In this document: piece by piece, positions 9,639 through 19,327 of the stretch
Layout: the number at the start of each line of letters is the position of its first letter
Position numbering within the stretch: the stretch's first letter is position 1
Source: Clostridiales bacterium
GTDB taxonomy: Bacteria > Bacillota > Clostridia > Oscillospirales > Acutalibacteraceae
Length of the DNA stretch: 37,908 nt
Assembly: GCA_012522615.1 (NCBI GenBank)
Contig: JAAYKB010000093.1
Location: 1-37,908, forward strand
Reading direction: 5' to 3'
Translations under genes and position numbers: made by a program
Notes under the pieces: model-generated
The model's input: the letters and a program-made list of their open reading frames with translations, nothing else
Told to the model about the DNA's origin: nothing
The model's database searches: none

Positions 9639-10832
9639 TTATTTTAAACCAAGATATTCGCGAAGCTTAGCGGTTTTATCGGTTTTTTCCCATGCAACGT
9701 CCAAATCCTCGCGCCCGATATGCCCGTATGCCGAAAGCTGCCGGTAGATTGGGCGTCTTAGGTCAAGCTGCTCGATTATGGCCGCCGGACGGAAATCAAA
9801 CACAGCCGATACAGCTTTTGCAAGCTCATCATCCGGCACGATTCCGGTTCCCTCGGTATCTACCACAACCGATACGGGACGGGCAACACCTATGGCATAA
9901 GCAAGCTGGAGCTCACAGCGTTTCGCAAGTCCGGCTGCGACAACATTTTTGGCGGCATAACGCGCCATATAACTTGCCGAACGGTCAACCTTGGTCGGGT
10001 CCTTGCCCGAAAAAGCGCCGCCGCCGTGCCGCGCATACCCTCCGTAGGTATCAACAATAATCTTGCGTCCGGTAAGCCCGCTGTCGCCCTGCGGTCCCCC
10101 GATGACAAACCGACCGGTCGGATTGACAAAAACCTTGGTTGCATCGTCGTACAGTTGCTTTGGGATAATCGGCAGAATAACATGCTCGATGATGTCCTTG
10201 CGGATGGTATCGAGCGAGATATTGTCGCTGTGCTGTGTTGAGACCACTACGGTATCTATACGAACCGGTCTGTTACCGTCATATTCCACCGTGACCTGAG
10301 TTTTACCGTCTGGACGAAGATACGGAAGCTCCCCGTTTTTACGCAAATCCGCGAGCCTTTTCGCAAGCTTATGTGCAAGAGAGATAGGCAGAGGCATAAG
10401 CTCGGGCGTTTCATCACAGGCATAGCCGAACATCAGTCCCTGATCTCCCGCGCCGATGCGGTCATACTCAGAACCGTCCGGTGAATTGCCGCGTATCTCA
10501 AGCGCCTCGTTTACCCCCATGGCTATATCGGGCGACTGCTCGTCGATTGCGGTCAAAACCGCGCAGGTGTCGCCGTCAAACTTCTGTGCGGCGTTGTCGT
10601 AGCCTATATCCCGTATAACCTGCCGCGCAATCTTGGGTATATCGACATAACAGCAGGTCGAAATCTCACCGACAACAAGAACAAGACCGGTTGTGGCAAT
10701 ACATTCGCACGCGACATGAGCCGCCGGGTCCTGTTCGAGTATCGCATCGAGCACCGCATCGGAAATCTGGTCGCAGACCTTGTCGGGATGCCCTTCTGTG
10801 ACCGATTCGGAGGTAAAAAAGCGCTTTTCCAT
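9639..10832 (-). CDS. metK: S-adenosylmethionine synthetase
   Basis: [76 protein letters not shown]. Confidence 0.98.
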   Translation of the reverse strand: MEKRFFTSESVTEGHPDKVCDQISDAVLDAILEQDPAAHVACECIATTGLVLVVGEISTCCYVDIPKIARQVIRDIGYDNAAQKFDGDTCAVLTAIDEQSPDIAMGVNEALEIRGNSPDGSEYDRIGAGDQGLMFGYACDETPELMPLPISLAHKLAKRLADLRKNGELPYLRPDGKTQVTVEYDGNRPVRIDTVVVSTQHSDNISLDTIRKDIIEHVILPIIPKQLYDDATKVFVNPTGRFVIGGPQGDSGLTGRKIIVDTYGGYARHGGGAFSGKDPTKVDRSASYMARYAAKNVVAAGLAKRCELQLAYAIGVARPVSVVVDTEGTGIVPDDELAKAVSAVFDFRPAAIIEQLDLRRPIYRQLSAYGHIGREDLDVAWEKTDKTAKLREYLGLK

Positions 10833-10989
10833 AAAAGTTTCATTCCTTTCGCGGGTCAATGTGCTTTAAGCCCGGCTCTATTGTTTATAAATCTCTATTT
10901 TACTATTCTGCCCGATATAACACAATTTTCATGGTGTAAAAAGTTTAACATAATCCTGTGTTTTGTCAATAAAAAATAATTTGCACCCT

Positions 10990-11550
10990 TTAACATGAAG
11001 AAATCCGCAATATATTTTTTCCGATTAACGGGGTGAGCAGGCGGTAGACGATAAGTGTTATGACGCAATTCAGCGCCCCTTTAAGCAGATTAAACGGGAT
11101 GATTGCAGGCAGAAGAAGCGCTATGACCGCGTCGCGCGGAACGCCCATAAACAGCGGTGTTAGGATAAGGTTCATGGGAATCATGACGGCCGTCATAGCC
11201 AGAGTGCCTGTTATAAGACCGAGCGCGGTTTTCCACCATTTCGGGTTGCAGGTATGGAAAATACCTACAAAAACCACCATCATTCCCGATGAAATAAAAT
11301 GCATGACAAAACCGACCCAGCCGTCGCCGCCCATAGCGAACGCCTGTATCAAGGCGGTGACAAGCAGCACCAGCAGCCCGGGTATAATACCGCCCAGCAT
11401 GGTACCGATAAGTACCGGAATACCTGCCATATCATAGATTAAAAACGGGGTGGCGGGGATGAGCGGGATTCGCACAAGTATCATCAATACGACAGCTATT
11501 GCAGACAGCATAGCCATAAATACAAGCTGAAACGTGCGACTTTTTTTCAT
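10990..11550 (-). CDS. ribU: Riboflavin ECF transporter substrate-binding (S) component, RibU-like
   Basis: Multi-TM ECF S-component pattern (AMLSAIAVVLMILVRIPLIPATPFLIYDMAGIPVLIGTMLGGIIPGLLVLLVTALIQAF) and an FMN riboswitch in its leader. Confidence 0.9.
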   Translation of the reverse strand: MKKSRTFQLVFMAMLSAIAVVLMILVRIPLIPATPFLIYDMAGIPVLIGTMLGGIIPGLLVLLVTALIQAFAMGGDGWVGFVMHFISSGMMVVFVGIFHTCNPKWWKTALGLITGTLAMTAVMIPMNLILTPLFMGVPRDAVIALLLPAIIPFNLLKGALNCVITLIVYRLLTPLIGKNILRISSC

Positions 11551-11631
11551 AATACATTACTCCTTTTTTGCTGCCCTGCGGTTATGTTGCAACCCGTGTT
11601 TGCCTGTAAATATCTTAATTACAGATAAAAA

Positions 11632-11654
11632 GCCCCGCGAAAGACCGCGGGGCA
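11632..11654 (-). terminator. Intrinsic terminator of the FMN riboswitch expression platform
   Basis: Minus strand GCCCCGCGGTCTTTCGCGGGGC followed by TTTTTATC, between aptamer and ribU. Confidence 0.85.
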
Positions 11655-11679
11655 TCAAAAACACAGCGTTATCTGCATC

Positions 11680-11800
11680 TTCTTTCATCCGGACTATACC
11701 GTCGGCTTTGGGATCCAACCAAAATCGGCTTTCGCTCGCGGGCTCGTCGGCAAAACGCCGCATTACCGCCGGTGGGGAATCACACCCCGCCCCGAAGACA
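11680..11800 (-). ncRNA. FMN riboswitch (RFN element) aptamer
   Basis: Minus strand TGTCTTCGGGGCGGGGTG...ATTCCCCACCGGCGGTAATGC...GCCGACGGTATAGTCCGGATGAAAGAAGA matches the conserved RFN core. Confidence 0.97.
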
Positions 11801-11840
11801 GCTATATAATTTTTCGGCCGACTTAAAATCGCCGTAGATT

Positions 11841-11869
11841 ATATTAACGCATATATATTGTAATGTCAA
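11841..11869 (-). promoter_or_regulatory. Sigma-A promoter for the riboswitch-ribU transcript
   Basis: Minus strand TTGACA (11869-11864), 17-nt spacer, TAATAT (11846-11841). Confidence 0.8.
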
Positions 11870-14259
11870 GACCGTTTATTGCCTGCGTTTGACCTGTATT
11901 GCCTGCGTTTGACCTGTATCGCCAGAACCGTAATGTCGTCCTCATGCTCTTCCTGCATCCGTCGTGCGGTGAGAGAGATATCCTCGACAAGGGTTCTGAG
12001 CGAATCCGATTTTGCGTTAAACGAACGCAGCCTTTCCTCCACCCATTCAACACCTCCGCTAAACACGCCGTCGCTGCACATCAACAGTATATCGTCGTCA
12101 ACCAGGGTATCCTCGCTTCTTTCGGCGCGGATATCACGAAGTATGCCGACGGGCAGAGACGACTTCTCGATACGCGAAACCCTGCCCATGCTGCACAAGA
12201 GCGAGGGGGATGCTCCGGCCTTGCGAAACTCTATCTTCCCGCTGAATAGGTCGAGCGAGAGAATATCAAGGGTAGCCAGGCTTTCATCTCCCGACTTGAC
12301 CATCAATGCCGAGTTGACCATGCGGATTACGCTGTCCGGACCGAATCCGGCCTGAATCAAACGTGAGGTCAGACCCGATGCCATAGCTCCGTCAACTGCC
12401 GCCCGCCCGCCGCTGCCCATCCCGTCGCTTAATACGGCATACCACCGCCCCGAACCGTCGGTAAATGTTTCATAGGCATCTCCGCAAAGCCTTTCTCCGG
12501 TACATTGGAGCTGGGCGCTGCCGGATGTGACGGTGAACATAGGCTTTTCGGTCATGGCAATTTTTATAAAATCGCCCAGCCTTGTAACCACAGGATGGTC
12601 AAGCTCCCGTCCGCAGGCGTCGCCTATTTCACGCTGCCATTTTTCACGGTTCAGCCTTATTCCGGTATCACAAGCCAGTATTTCAACCGTCATACGTCCG
12701 CCACGGCCCAGCATACAGACCGCATCCTGAACGGTCAGCCCGTTTTCTTCGCATACGGCGACAACACGTGTGGCGGCGTCGGAATCGACCCGCTCGGTTT
12801 TTGAAAAATCCTGTGATAGCTCGTCCAGCATATCCGACATACCGGCAAACTGGTCGGTAACCACGCCGCGGATTTCGGAAAGCCTGCGCCATGCTCCTTC
12901 CCGCACGGCATATTCGAGATAACCAGTGTTGATTTTGCGGAGGACCTCATCCATGCGTTTACAGCGATGCGCAAGGGCTTTGGGGACATCCTCCCGAACC
13001 GCAGCCCCCTTTTCACGCAATACCGGCGTCAACTCGTTAAAGGCCTGCATGGTATTGTTGAACTGGTTATCCCAGCACTGCATCCTAAGACCGCATACCC
13101 GGCATACGTCATCGGAAACGCTTCTGTAAACCGTACCGAGATCCGGCGCGCTCAGCCCCGCAAGCTTGCTTGAAACTGCGTCAACCGTCTGAGCTACCTC
13201 TTTCATGGCCTTTGAGGCGTAATCAAGGCGCATGACAACCGAGCGGCGCAACCCCTCCACCGCCGGGAGGTCTCGCGAGTGGACAAAAAACCTGTTTATC
13301 AGACGGTCGACAGATGCCGGCATCACAAGAAAGATAAGACAGGACGCCATCATCTCGTATGCTCCGATAATGACGGCGGTATCCTTGCCCGTGGTTATGA
13401 CGGATATCAGATTGGCGGCCATGAAGGCACCCGCCGAGGCAAACCGCCCGTAACGTGCGAAGATTCCCGCGACCAGCCCGCCGAACGAGAACGCGGCCGC
13501 CAGATATAAATACTCTGTTCCCGTCATCGCCATGGCAAGTCCCAGCACAATACCCGCGATGCTTCCGCCCTGCTCCTTGCTGCACCGTGCCAGAAGCAGA
13601 ATTATAACCCCCGCGGCAATCCTGCCCGGGGCAATCCCGCTGAACGAAAAGGCGGTTGCCGCCATCAGCACAATGGCGCCTGTCATTACTATACTTGCCT
13701 GCTGCTGGGCTGTAAGCATGCCGTGCGGCTCGTCGCTTGCAATCAGGGTAAGGGCGCTGCGGAAGAAATAGGCCGAGCCTCCCGCAAGCAATCCTTCGGC
13801 GGTTGTAAGAAAGATACTGTATGCATTAAGTCCGTTGACGGCGGACATTGCAAGTCCGGTAGCTTCAATTGACAAAAATGCGATTATCGGTGAGAACAGG
13901 GGATGTCTGGCGGCCGATTTTATGCCGCTCAACGACCACTTTATTCCCGCGACGGCGGCCAATGCCGCGGCATATCGCAGAGGAACAACCGCCCCTCCGG
14001 GCAGCAGATACCCCGCCATTGTAAATATGTACACCAAAGCGGCTCCCGCGCCCGGCACGGCGGCGGCAAAGCTGACCCCAAACGGCGCCATGCCCCCGTA
14101 AACGCTCGCCCTCGGCATAAAAAGGCCCACCAACGCCCACACAAGCATAAATACAAGCTGCTTTGCAATACTGTTTTCACTGTGATGCGCTTCCCGCGAG
14201 GCTATCTCCCTATCATGGGAATGCCCCTCCGCGCCTGCCAAAACCTTTTGCTTCAACAT
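11866..14259 (-). CDS. spoIIE: Stage II sporulation protein E (PP2C phosphatase)
   Basis: N-terminal multi-TM region; CGLRMQCWDNQFNNTMQAF cysteine motif; SGDAYETFTDGSGRWYAVLSDGMGSGGRAAVDGAMAS and MCSDGVFSGG PP2C motifs; start 14259 inferred from SD spacing. Confidence 0.95.
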   Translation of the reverse strand: MLKQKVLAGAEGHSHDREIASREAHHSENSIAKQLVFMLVWALVGLFMPRASVYGGMAPFGVSFAAAVPGAGAALVYIFTMAGYLLPGGAVVPLRYAAALAAVAGIKWSLSGIKSAARHPLFSPIIAFLSIEATGLAMSAVNGLNAYSIFLTTAEGLLAGGSAYFFRSALTLIASDEPHGMLTAQQQASIVMTGAIVLMAATAFSFSGIAPGRIAAGVIILLLARCSKEQGGSIAGIVLGLAMAMTGTEYLYLAAAFSFGGLVAGIFARYGRFASAGAFMAANLISVITTGKDTAVIIGAYEMMASCLIFLVMPASVDRLINRFFVHSRDLPAVEGLRRSVVMRLDYASKAMKEVAQTVDAVSSKLAGLSAPDLGTVYRSVSDDVCRVCGLRMQCWDNQFNNTMQAFNELTPVLREKGAAVREDVPKALAHRCKRMDEVLRKINTGYLEYAVREGAWRRLSEIRGVVTDQFAGMSDMLDELSQDFSKTERVDSDAATRVVAVCEENGLTVQDAVCMLGRGGRMTVEILACDTGIRLNREKWQREIGDACGRELDHPVVTRLGDFIKIAMTEKPMFTVTSGSAQLQCTGERLCGDAYETFTDGSGRWYAVLSDGMGSGGRAAVDGAMASGLTSRLIQAGFGPDSVIRMVNSALMVKSGDESLATLDILSLDLFSGKIEFRKAGASPSLLCSMGRVSRIEKSSLPVGILRDIRAERSEDTLVDDDILLMCSDGVFSGGVEWVEERLRSFNAKSDSLRTLVEDISLTARRMQEEHEDDITVLAIQVKRRQYRSNAGNKRS
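11877..11919. repeat. 20-bp tandem duplication at the 3' end of spoIIE
   Basis: TTGCCTGCGTTTGACCTGTA at 11879-11898 and 11899-11918, identical and adjacent. Confidence 0.98.
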
Positions 14260-14578
14260 CCTCACCATCCTAAAAATTAGACGTTCCGTTCCGTATGTAT
14301 GGCGCGAATTATGGTTTACGGCGGTTACCAACCGTTGAAAACCAAAAATTATTGCATAAACTATACAGCCGGTAGATACCATTATATGGCACCTATCGGC
14401 TGTAATTGTGTCGCATCAGGGCTTTATAAAATGTTTTTTTAAGGCGAAAGTTATATAACAAGTGAAGATTACTTGGGAAAATGACTGCCGTCGCTCAAAT
14501 AATGTTCGGTTTTTTGTGCAGTCGATATATTAACAGTCGGTAGAATTCCGATTCCATAGCGGAGGGCCTGACGGAGAA

Positions 14579-16201
14579 TTACCTTATGCCGTTTGTCTCC
14601 CGCAGGGTTTTAAGCATCGAAAGCTCATCACATATCTGCCTGAAGGTGGTAGCCGGCATTCCGCCCGAGCCTTCGTAATCCTCCGCCAGTACAACAATAA
14701 CATACTCGGGCTTTTCTGCCGGATAAAAGCCCGCATACCATCCCTGAACAACGGCTTCACCGTCTACAACCCACCCGGTTTGAGCGGTGCCGGTTTTACC
14801 CCCCGCTCCTCCGATTGACGGAGCGCCGTGGGTTCCCGTCCCGTTTTCAACCGCATAAATCATCATCTGCCGGAGCTTGTCGGCGGTGGCTTCCGAAAAG
14901 ACGGTCTGGACGGGTGCCGGAGCCTGCTCGGTCAAAACGCCCCTTGAATCCACCGTACCTCTAAGCAGGGTCGGACGTATTATATTGCCCCGGTTGACAA
15001 CCGATGATACAAGTTGGGCGATATGGACCGGGGATGCCATGAGAGAGCCCTGGCCGAAGGCAAGGTTGCCGACTGCGGCGGGAGATGCCAGCTCGGTATC
15101 CGACGGCAGCACCGCCCGCGCGGTTTTCCATCCCTCGGCAAGGATTATCGGCCTGTCAAAACCCAGCGCGGTCGACATGTCGTAAAGCTGCTGGCCCCCC
15201 GCTTGAAGGGCGAGCCGGATGAAATACGGATTGCAGGACTGGGCGAAGGCGTCGAGCATTCCAAGTGTGCCGTGTCCCAGACGGTTGTGGCAGTGGAATT
15301 TGACGTCGCCGATACTGTGACTGCCGGTGCATTCAAATCTTGTGGTTATCGGTATCCCCTTTTCAAGGGCGGCCGCAGCAGTGACAATCTTGAAGACCGA
15401 CCCGCAGTTGTAGTTGCTCAGGGCACGGTTAATCAGGGGGGAATCCTTGCTTTCCAAAGCTTGGTGAAGGCTGGCGGGCTGGAAATCCGGCAGACTGACA
15501 AGGGCAAGAATCCGTCCGGTGTCAGGTTCCATAATCACCACTGCGCCTTTTTTGAGGTTTTCTTTGGCCACCGATTCGGCAATAATCTGTATATCCTTAT
15601 CGATGGTAAGCGCGACTCCGGCCTTGGCGTTATCAAGGGTGTTTGTCACAACCGGCTCGATTCCCTGTAAAGGCTTTCCCACAGCGTCCACCGCAAAGTT
15701 TACGGAAAGCTTGCCGGAGCATCCGGCAAGCAGTTCATCAAAAACCAACTCTGCTCCGGTTGCCCCCTTAATCCCATCGCCGTCCATATATCCGACCACA
15801 TGCGGGGCAATCAGGTCGCCGGTATACCTTGACGGGATTTCATATACCGACAGCTCGGGTGTGGGGGAGGGTAGGGCATTAATAACCGACACAACCGGCC
15901 GGCCCGCCTGCAGGCGGGATGTCAGTTCCTTTAAGCTTTCCTTGTCAAGACATTCGGAAAGGGCGGCAATCGCCTGCGGACTTGGGGTTGCAACGGCACG
16001 AAACTCTGTACCGGAGTTGACGAGCGGGCGAAGATGGCAGTCGTAAATGGTTCCCCGAATGTTGGCAACCGTAACCGTCAGCCCCGCCTGTCGCTCGGCT
16101 GCTTGGCTAAACTGCTGCCCCGAAAGGTAGTATATACGAAGCATAAGCCCGCCCAGCAGACCAAGAATTATAAGAAAGGATATTACAGACCGCTTATGCA
16201 T
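14579..16201 (-). CDS. Penicillin-binding protein 2-type transpeptidase (PBP dimerisation + transpeptidase domains)
   Basis: SxxK (GSVFKIV), SxN (SCN) and KTG (GGKTGTAQTGW) motifs; N-terminal TM; RBS GGGGGA. Confidence 0.94.
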   Translation of the reverse strand: MHKRSVISFLIILGLLGGLMLRIYYLSGQQFSQAAERQAGLTVTVANIRGTIYDCHLRPLVNSGTEFRAVATPSPQAIAALSECLDKESLKELTSRLQAGRPVVSVINALPSPTPELSVYEIPSRYTGDLIAPHVVGYMDGDGIKGATGAELVFDELLAGCSGKLSVNFAVDAVGKPLQGIEPVVTNTLDNAKAGVALTIDKDIQIIAESVAKENLKKGAVVIMEPDTGRILALVSLPDFQPASLHQALESKDSPLINRALSNYNCGSVFKIVTAAAALEKGIPITTRFECTGSHSIGDVKFHCHNRLGHGTLGMLDAFAQSCNPYFIRLALQAGGQQLYDMSTALGFDRPIILAEGWKTARAVLPSDTELASPAAVGNLAFGQGSLMASPVHIAQLVSSVVNRGNIIRPTLLRGTVDSRGVLTEQAPAPVQTVFSEATADKLRQMMIYAVENGTGTHGAPSIGGAGGKTGTAQTGWVVDGEAVVQGWYAGFYPAEKPEYVIVVLAEDYEGSGGMPATTFRQICDELSMLKTLRETNGIR

Positions 16202-16457
16202 ATATTATCCCCCTTTTTATTAAATTCCCGAGGATACCAACGGCTCGATTACCTTTAAGTTTGCCCGTTTTATGTATGATTTAACCATTCCACCCCCACA
16301 TCGGTATTAATTCTTGCTTTTTTTATTATATAAGGATATAATGCATTCATAAAATTTACCTCAATAAAGGCATACTCCTATCGTCATGCGGGAATAATTG
16401 GAATCAAGCCAACTAACCGCAGTATTAAAATCGGCGACCGGAAAGGAATTGAAAGCC

Positions 16458-17171
16458 ATGTCGGACATAACCGAAAGCACAAAAAAAGCAGAGAAAACCG
16501 GGGAGAGGAAGCCTCGATTTACCACTGAAAACTGCTTGAACGGGATGCTTGCCGCCTCGGTGTTGCAGATTGTGCTCGCCCTGCTGCTCTATCTGCTGGC
16601 GTCGGTCAAGATGGAATTGCTCCTTATTGAAACGGCGGTTGGGGTTGCACTTACCCTGTCTGCATATTTTAAAGCTGACGAGCGTGTGCCATGTATCCTG
16701 CTTCGAGTAATTAATATATTTTTGCTATGCGGAGTTCTGGCGTTCGGCATCGGGATTATTGTTGCATCCTACTTTATGCTTGCGTCATCCGGCGAACCCA
16801 ATCTGCAAATCGAGTATTCACAGATTATTTGGATAATCCTGCCGTTTATCGTGCTGCCGCCGCTGCTTTTTCTGCAGACCGTGTTTGCAATTACGGCAAG
16901 ATACCGCAGAAGGTTTGACCTTGTGCTGGCGAGGATTAATGGGATCCTGGTTTTGGCTCTGTCGCTGATTCTCTGCTTTATTTCGCTGGAATATCGTCAG
17001 GGAGGCGAAAGGCTGATCCTTACCTCCTTTACCACGCCAAAGGTTTTTGGATATGATTTTACCATTGCTATTGATAATATCATTACACGCGCTGTTTTTT
17101 GTGTTTGCAGTATCGCATATGTGGTGTTTGCATTTAAGCTGCGCTCAATGCCTGACAAATCAAAAAAGTAA
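16458..17171 (+). CDS. Hypothetical multi-TM membrane protein
   Basis: MSDITESTKKAEKTGERKPRFTTENC..., several hydrophobic segments; RBS GGAAAGGAATT before ATG 16458; family not recognised. Confidence 0.75.
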   Translation: MSDITESTKKAEKTGERKPRFTTENCLNGMLAASVLQIVLALLLYLLASVKMELLLIETAVGVALTLSAYFKADERVPCILLRVINIFLLCGVLAFGIGIIVASYFMLASSGEPNLQIEYSQIIWIILPFIVLPPLLFLQTVFAITARYRRRFDLVLARINGILVLALSLILCFISLEYRQGGERLILTSFTTPKVFGYDFTIAIDNIITRAVFCVCSIAYVVFAFKLRSMPDKSKK

Positions 17172-17195
17172 AAAGAAAAAACCGTATAAAAAAAT

Positions 17196-17218
17196 CGCCC
17201 GAAAATTTATCGGGCGAA
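17196..17218. terminator. Bidirectional terminator between convergent membrane protein and XRE regulator genes
   Basis: TCGCCCGA AAATTTA TCGGGCGA with A-run upstream and T-run downstream. Confidence 0.85.
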
Positions 17219-17233
17219 TTTTTGCGTTTTATT

Positions 17234-17926
17234 TCAGTTGGGCTTTTCGGTCAGCCTTGTTTCGGCGGTTTTTAAAAGATTTAGCAGGGAGGACGCGAAA
17301 AGCGGGTAATCCTTCTCAATGCGGTCGGACGATAATATCGGCGCGTCGTCCAGTCCCTGCTCCCCGTTAATGCACCCTCCGGATGCCAGATGCCCGAGCG
17401 CAGCCGCTGTTCGGGCAAGCTCACCAGTGACCGCCGGCTGATAGAGATATTCGGGAAGTGAAAACAAAGCCTCGGGGTTTTTGGAGTTGGCTGAGTAAAT
17501 CTGGCGGAACACCGAATAAACGGTCAACATGATTGCCGCAGAAGCCTCTGCTGTCAGGGCTTTGTTATTGCACCGCTGAAGCAGATCAAACAGAATATGT
17601 AGAGAATTTATGATAAGCTTTTTATTAAGGGTGGGAAGCACGCTGCCTCGGAACTGGTTTTCCTTTACCGAAGGATCATTTTCCGGTATCTCATCCACAG
17701 CTATCATGGCTCCGGATTTATCAGGAGTCCGTCCAAGCAGGTAATCACACGAAACGTGATAATAATTTGCCACCCTGACCACAAACTCCAGTCCGCATTC
17801 TCTGATTCCCTTTTCGTAATGGGAGAGCAGAGCCTGAGATATATGAAGTTCCTGGGAGGCCTTTTTCTGGCTGATACCACGCTCCTTGCGTAAAAGCGTA
17901 AGTATTCTCGGGAAAGCGGTATTCAT
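17234..17926 (-). CDS. XRE-family helix-turn-helix transcriptional regulator
   Basis: ILTLLRKERGISQKKASQELHISQALLSHYEKGIRECGLEFVVRVANYYHVSCDYLLGRT is a canonical HTH_3 domain. Confidence 0.92.
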   Translation of the reverse strand: MNTAFPRILTLLRKERGISQKKASQELHISQALLSHYEKGIRECGLEFVVRVANYYHVSCDYLLGRTPDKSGAMIAVDEIPENDPSVKENQFRGSVLPTLNKKLIINSLHILFDLLQRCNNKALTAEASAAIMLTVYSVFRQIYSANSKNPEALFSLPEYLYQPAVTGELARTAAALGHLASGGCINGEQGLDDAPILSSDRIEKDYPLFASSLLNLLKTAETRLTEKPN

Positions 17927-17967
17927 ACTGCGAGCACCTCAAAACACATAATATTAGGACAAAAACG

Positions 17968-17995
17968 CCTTATTTCCCGCTTATGGGAAATAAGG
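17968..17995. promoter_or_regulatory. 11-bp perfect inverted repeat upstream of the XRE regulator, candidate operator
   Basis: CCTTATTTCCC gcttat GGGAAATAAGG. Confidence 0.5.
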
Positions 17996-18236
17996 TCCTA
18001 GGTCTGGGCTTAAGTGGGGGTGTCGGACTATTCTATACGGTTCCAAGTAAAACTCTAAGGATAGTCTATAAACAGATAAAATATACCGACTGTTTATCAT
18101 TATAACCTATCTACTGTTTGTTTGTAAATCGTCAATTTGCGATTTTTTTGGGGAAATTTTGATGAAAACATACAAAAATCATACCATCCGGCGTGGATTG
18201 ATAGAAAAAATGAGGTTATTCGAAAACCACAAAGCA

Positions 18237-18262
18237 ATCCGGGGCGTAATCTACGCCCCGGA
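18237..18262 (-). terminator. Terminator-like hairpin after the small protein gene
   Basis: ATCCGGGGCGTA/TACGCCCCGGAT, 12-bp stem and 3-nt loop; the U tract is weak. Confidence 0.5.
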
Positions 18263-18270
18263 TATGTCGA

Positions 18271-18450
18271 CTATTTGTCGCCCTGAACAATGTTTTCGGC
18301 GTACATCCGCATATCATGCTCGGAACGGATGTTGCTTCCGCGCGCCCTTATCATTTCCTGAACATAGGAGGGAAGCGTATCGAAGAATTTGCCGGCGTGC
18401 GCGTTTTTGCTTAACAAATCGTCAAGGTTGTTGTAGGTATCCTTATGCAT
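18271..18450 (-). CDS. Small conserved hypothetical protein, 59 aa
   Basis: MHKDTYNNLDDLLSKNAHAGKFFDTLPSYVQEMIRARGSNIRSEHDMRMYAENIVQGDK; RBS AAAGGA upstream of ATG 18450. Confidence 0.75.
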   Translation of the reverse strand: MHKDTYNNLDDLLSKNAHAGKFFDTLPSYVQEMIRARGSNIRSEHDMRMYAENIVQGDK

Positions 18451-18610
18451 TAACAGTATTCCTTTCAAAAATTTTATGAGCCTGAAACGCCCACAAATAT
18501 GTTATGCTTATTTTATATATCTATATACATAAATATATCAGGATATCAGGAATACATCGGGAAGGGCGTTTTTGTTGGGCGGTTATTGACAGGGATACCT
18601 ACTATTTGGA

Positions 18611-19327
18611 CTATGCAATCGGGTATTGCTTGCCTTTGATAATCTCGAGGGAAAACCTCTCGTATTGGTTAAGCCAGTCTTTCCCGAGTTTAGACTGTAT
18701 GACCGATTTCACCGCCTTTAAATCGTCGGGTTGTCTTGTTCCGACATTGTGGCAGTCGCTCCCGAACACAACGGTATGCCCGTCCTTAATCCATTTTATC
18801 ACGGCTTTTCTAAGCTTGCTTTCAAATAATGCCCGATAATTAACCTGTATAACAGCGTCGTCAAAATCAATTATTTCGTTGATTGCGTCTTGATTATATA
18901 TGGTGATATAGCGGTCAAGATGGGCAAATATCGGGGTGAGAGACTGGTTGATGCAAAGGTTATAAACCTCATCAATAAACCAGCTTTCGTATGCCGAATA
19001 AGGCAGCTCCACCAGAAGATAGTCGGTACCTTCAAAACATAGAGGACGAAGGTTAAGATTCTGCACGTCATGCTCTATATATACCTCGGCTGCCGGAATA
19101 ATAACCGGCATCCCTTCCCGCCTGCTGCCGTTTAATAAATCGAGCGAGTTTTGTCTTATCCTGAGAAAGTCGTCAAGTCCCTGCTTGTGGGGATAAAAAT
19201 GAGGAGTAGCGACCAGAATGCCCACACCCTGCTTTTCGAGCATGGACATCATCTCGAGCGACATTTCCAAATCCCTTGCGCCGTCGTCAATGCCGGGAAG
19301 GATGTGCGAATGAAAATCTACAAACAA
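18611..19327 (-). CDS. CpsB/CapC family PHP-type tyrosine-protein phosphatase
   Basis: MFVDFHSHILPGIDDGARDLEMSLEMMSMLEKQGVGILVATPHFYP; TTG start with RBS AGGAGG. Confidence 0.94.
   Translation of the reverse strand: MFVDFHSHILPGIDDGARDLEMSLEMMSMLEKQGVGILVATPHFYPHKQGLDDFLRIRQNSLDLLNGSRREGMPVIIPAAEVYIEHDVQNLNLRPLCFEGTDYLLVELPYSAYESWFIDEVYNLCINQSLTPIFAHLDRYITIYNQDAINEIIDFDDAVIQVNYRALFESKLRKAVIKWIKDGHTVVFGSDCHNVGTRQPDDLKAVKSVIQSKLGKDWLNQYERFSLEIIKGKQYPIA

Noticed and set aside
11557-11763. 68-aa minus-strand ORF (MRRFADEPASESRFWLDPKADG...)
   Set aside because: Lies on the FMN riboswitch aptamer and its terminator; sequence constraint is explained by RNA structure.
15014-15670. 218-aa plus-strand ORF
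   Set aside because: Antisense to the penicillin-binding protein; no RBS or recognisable domain.
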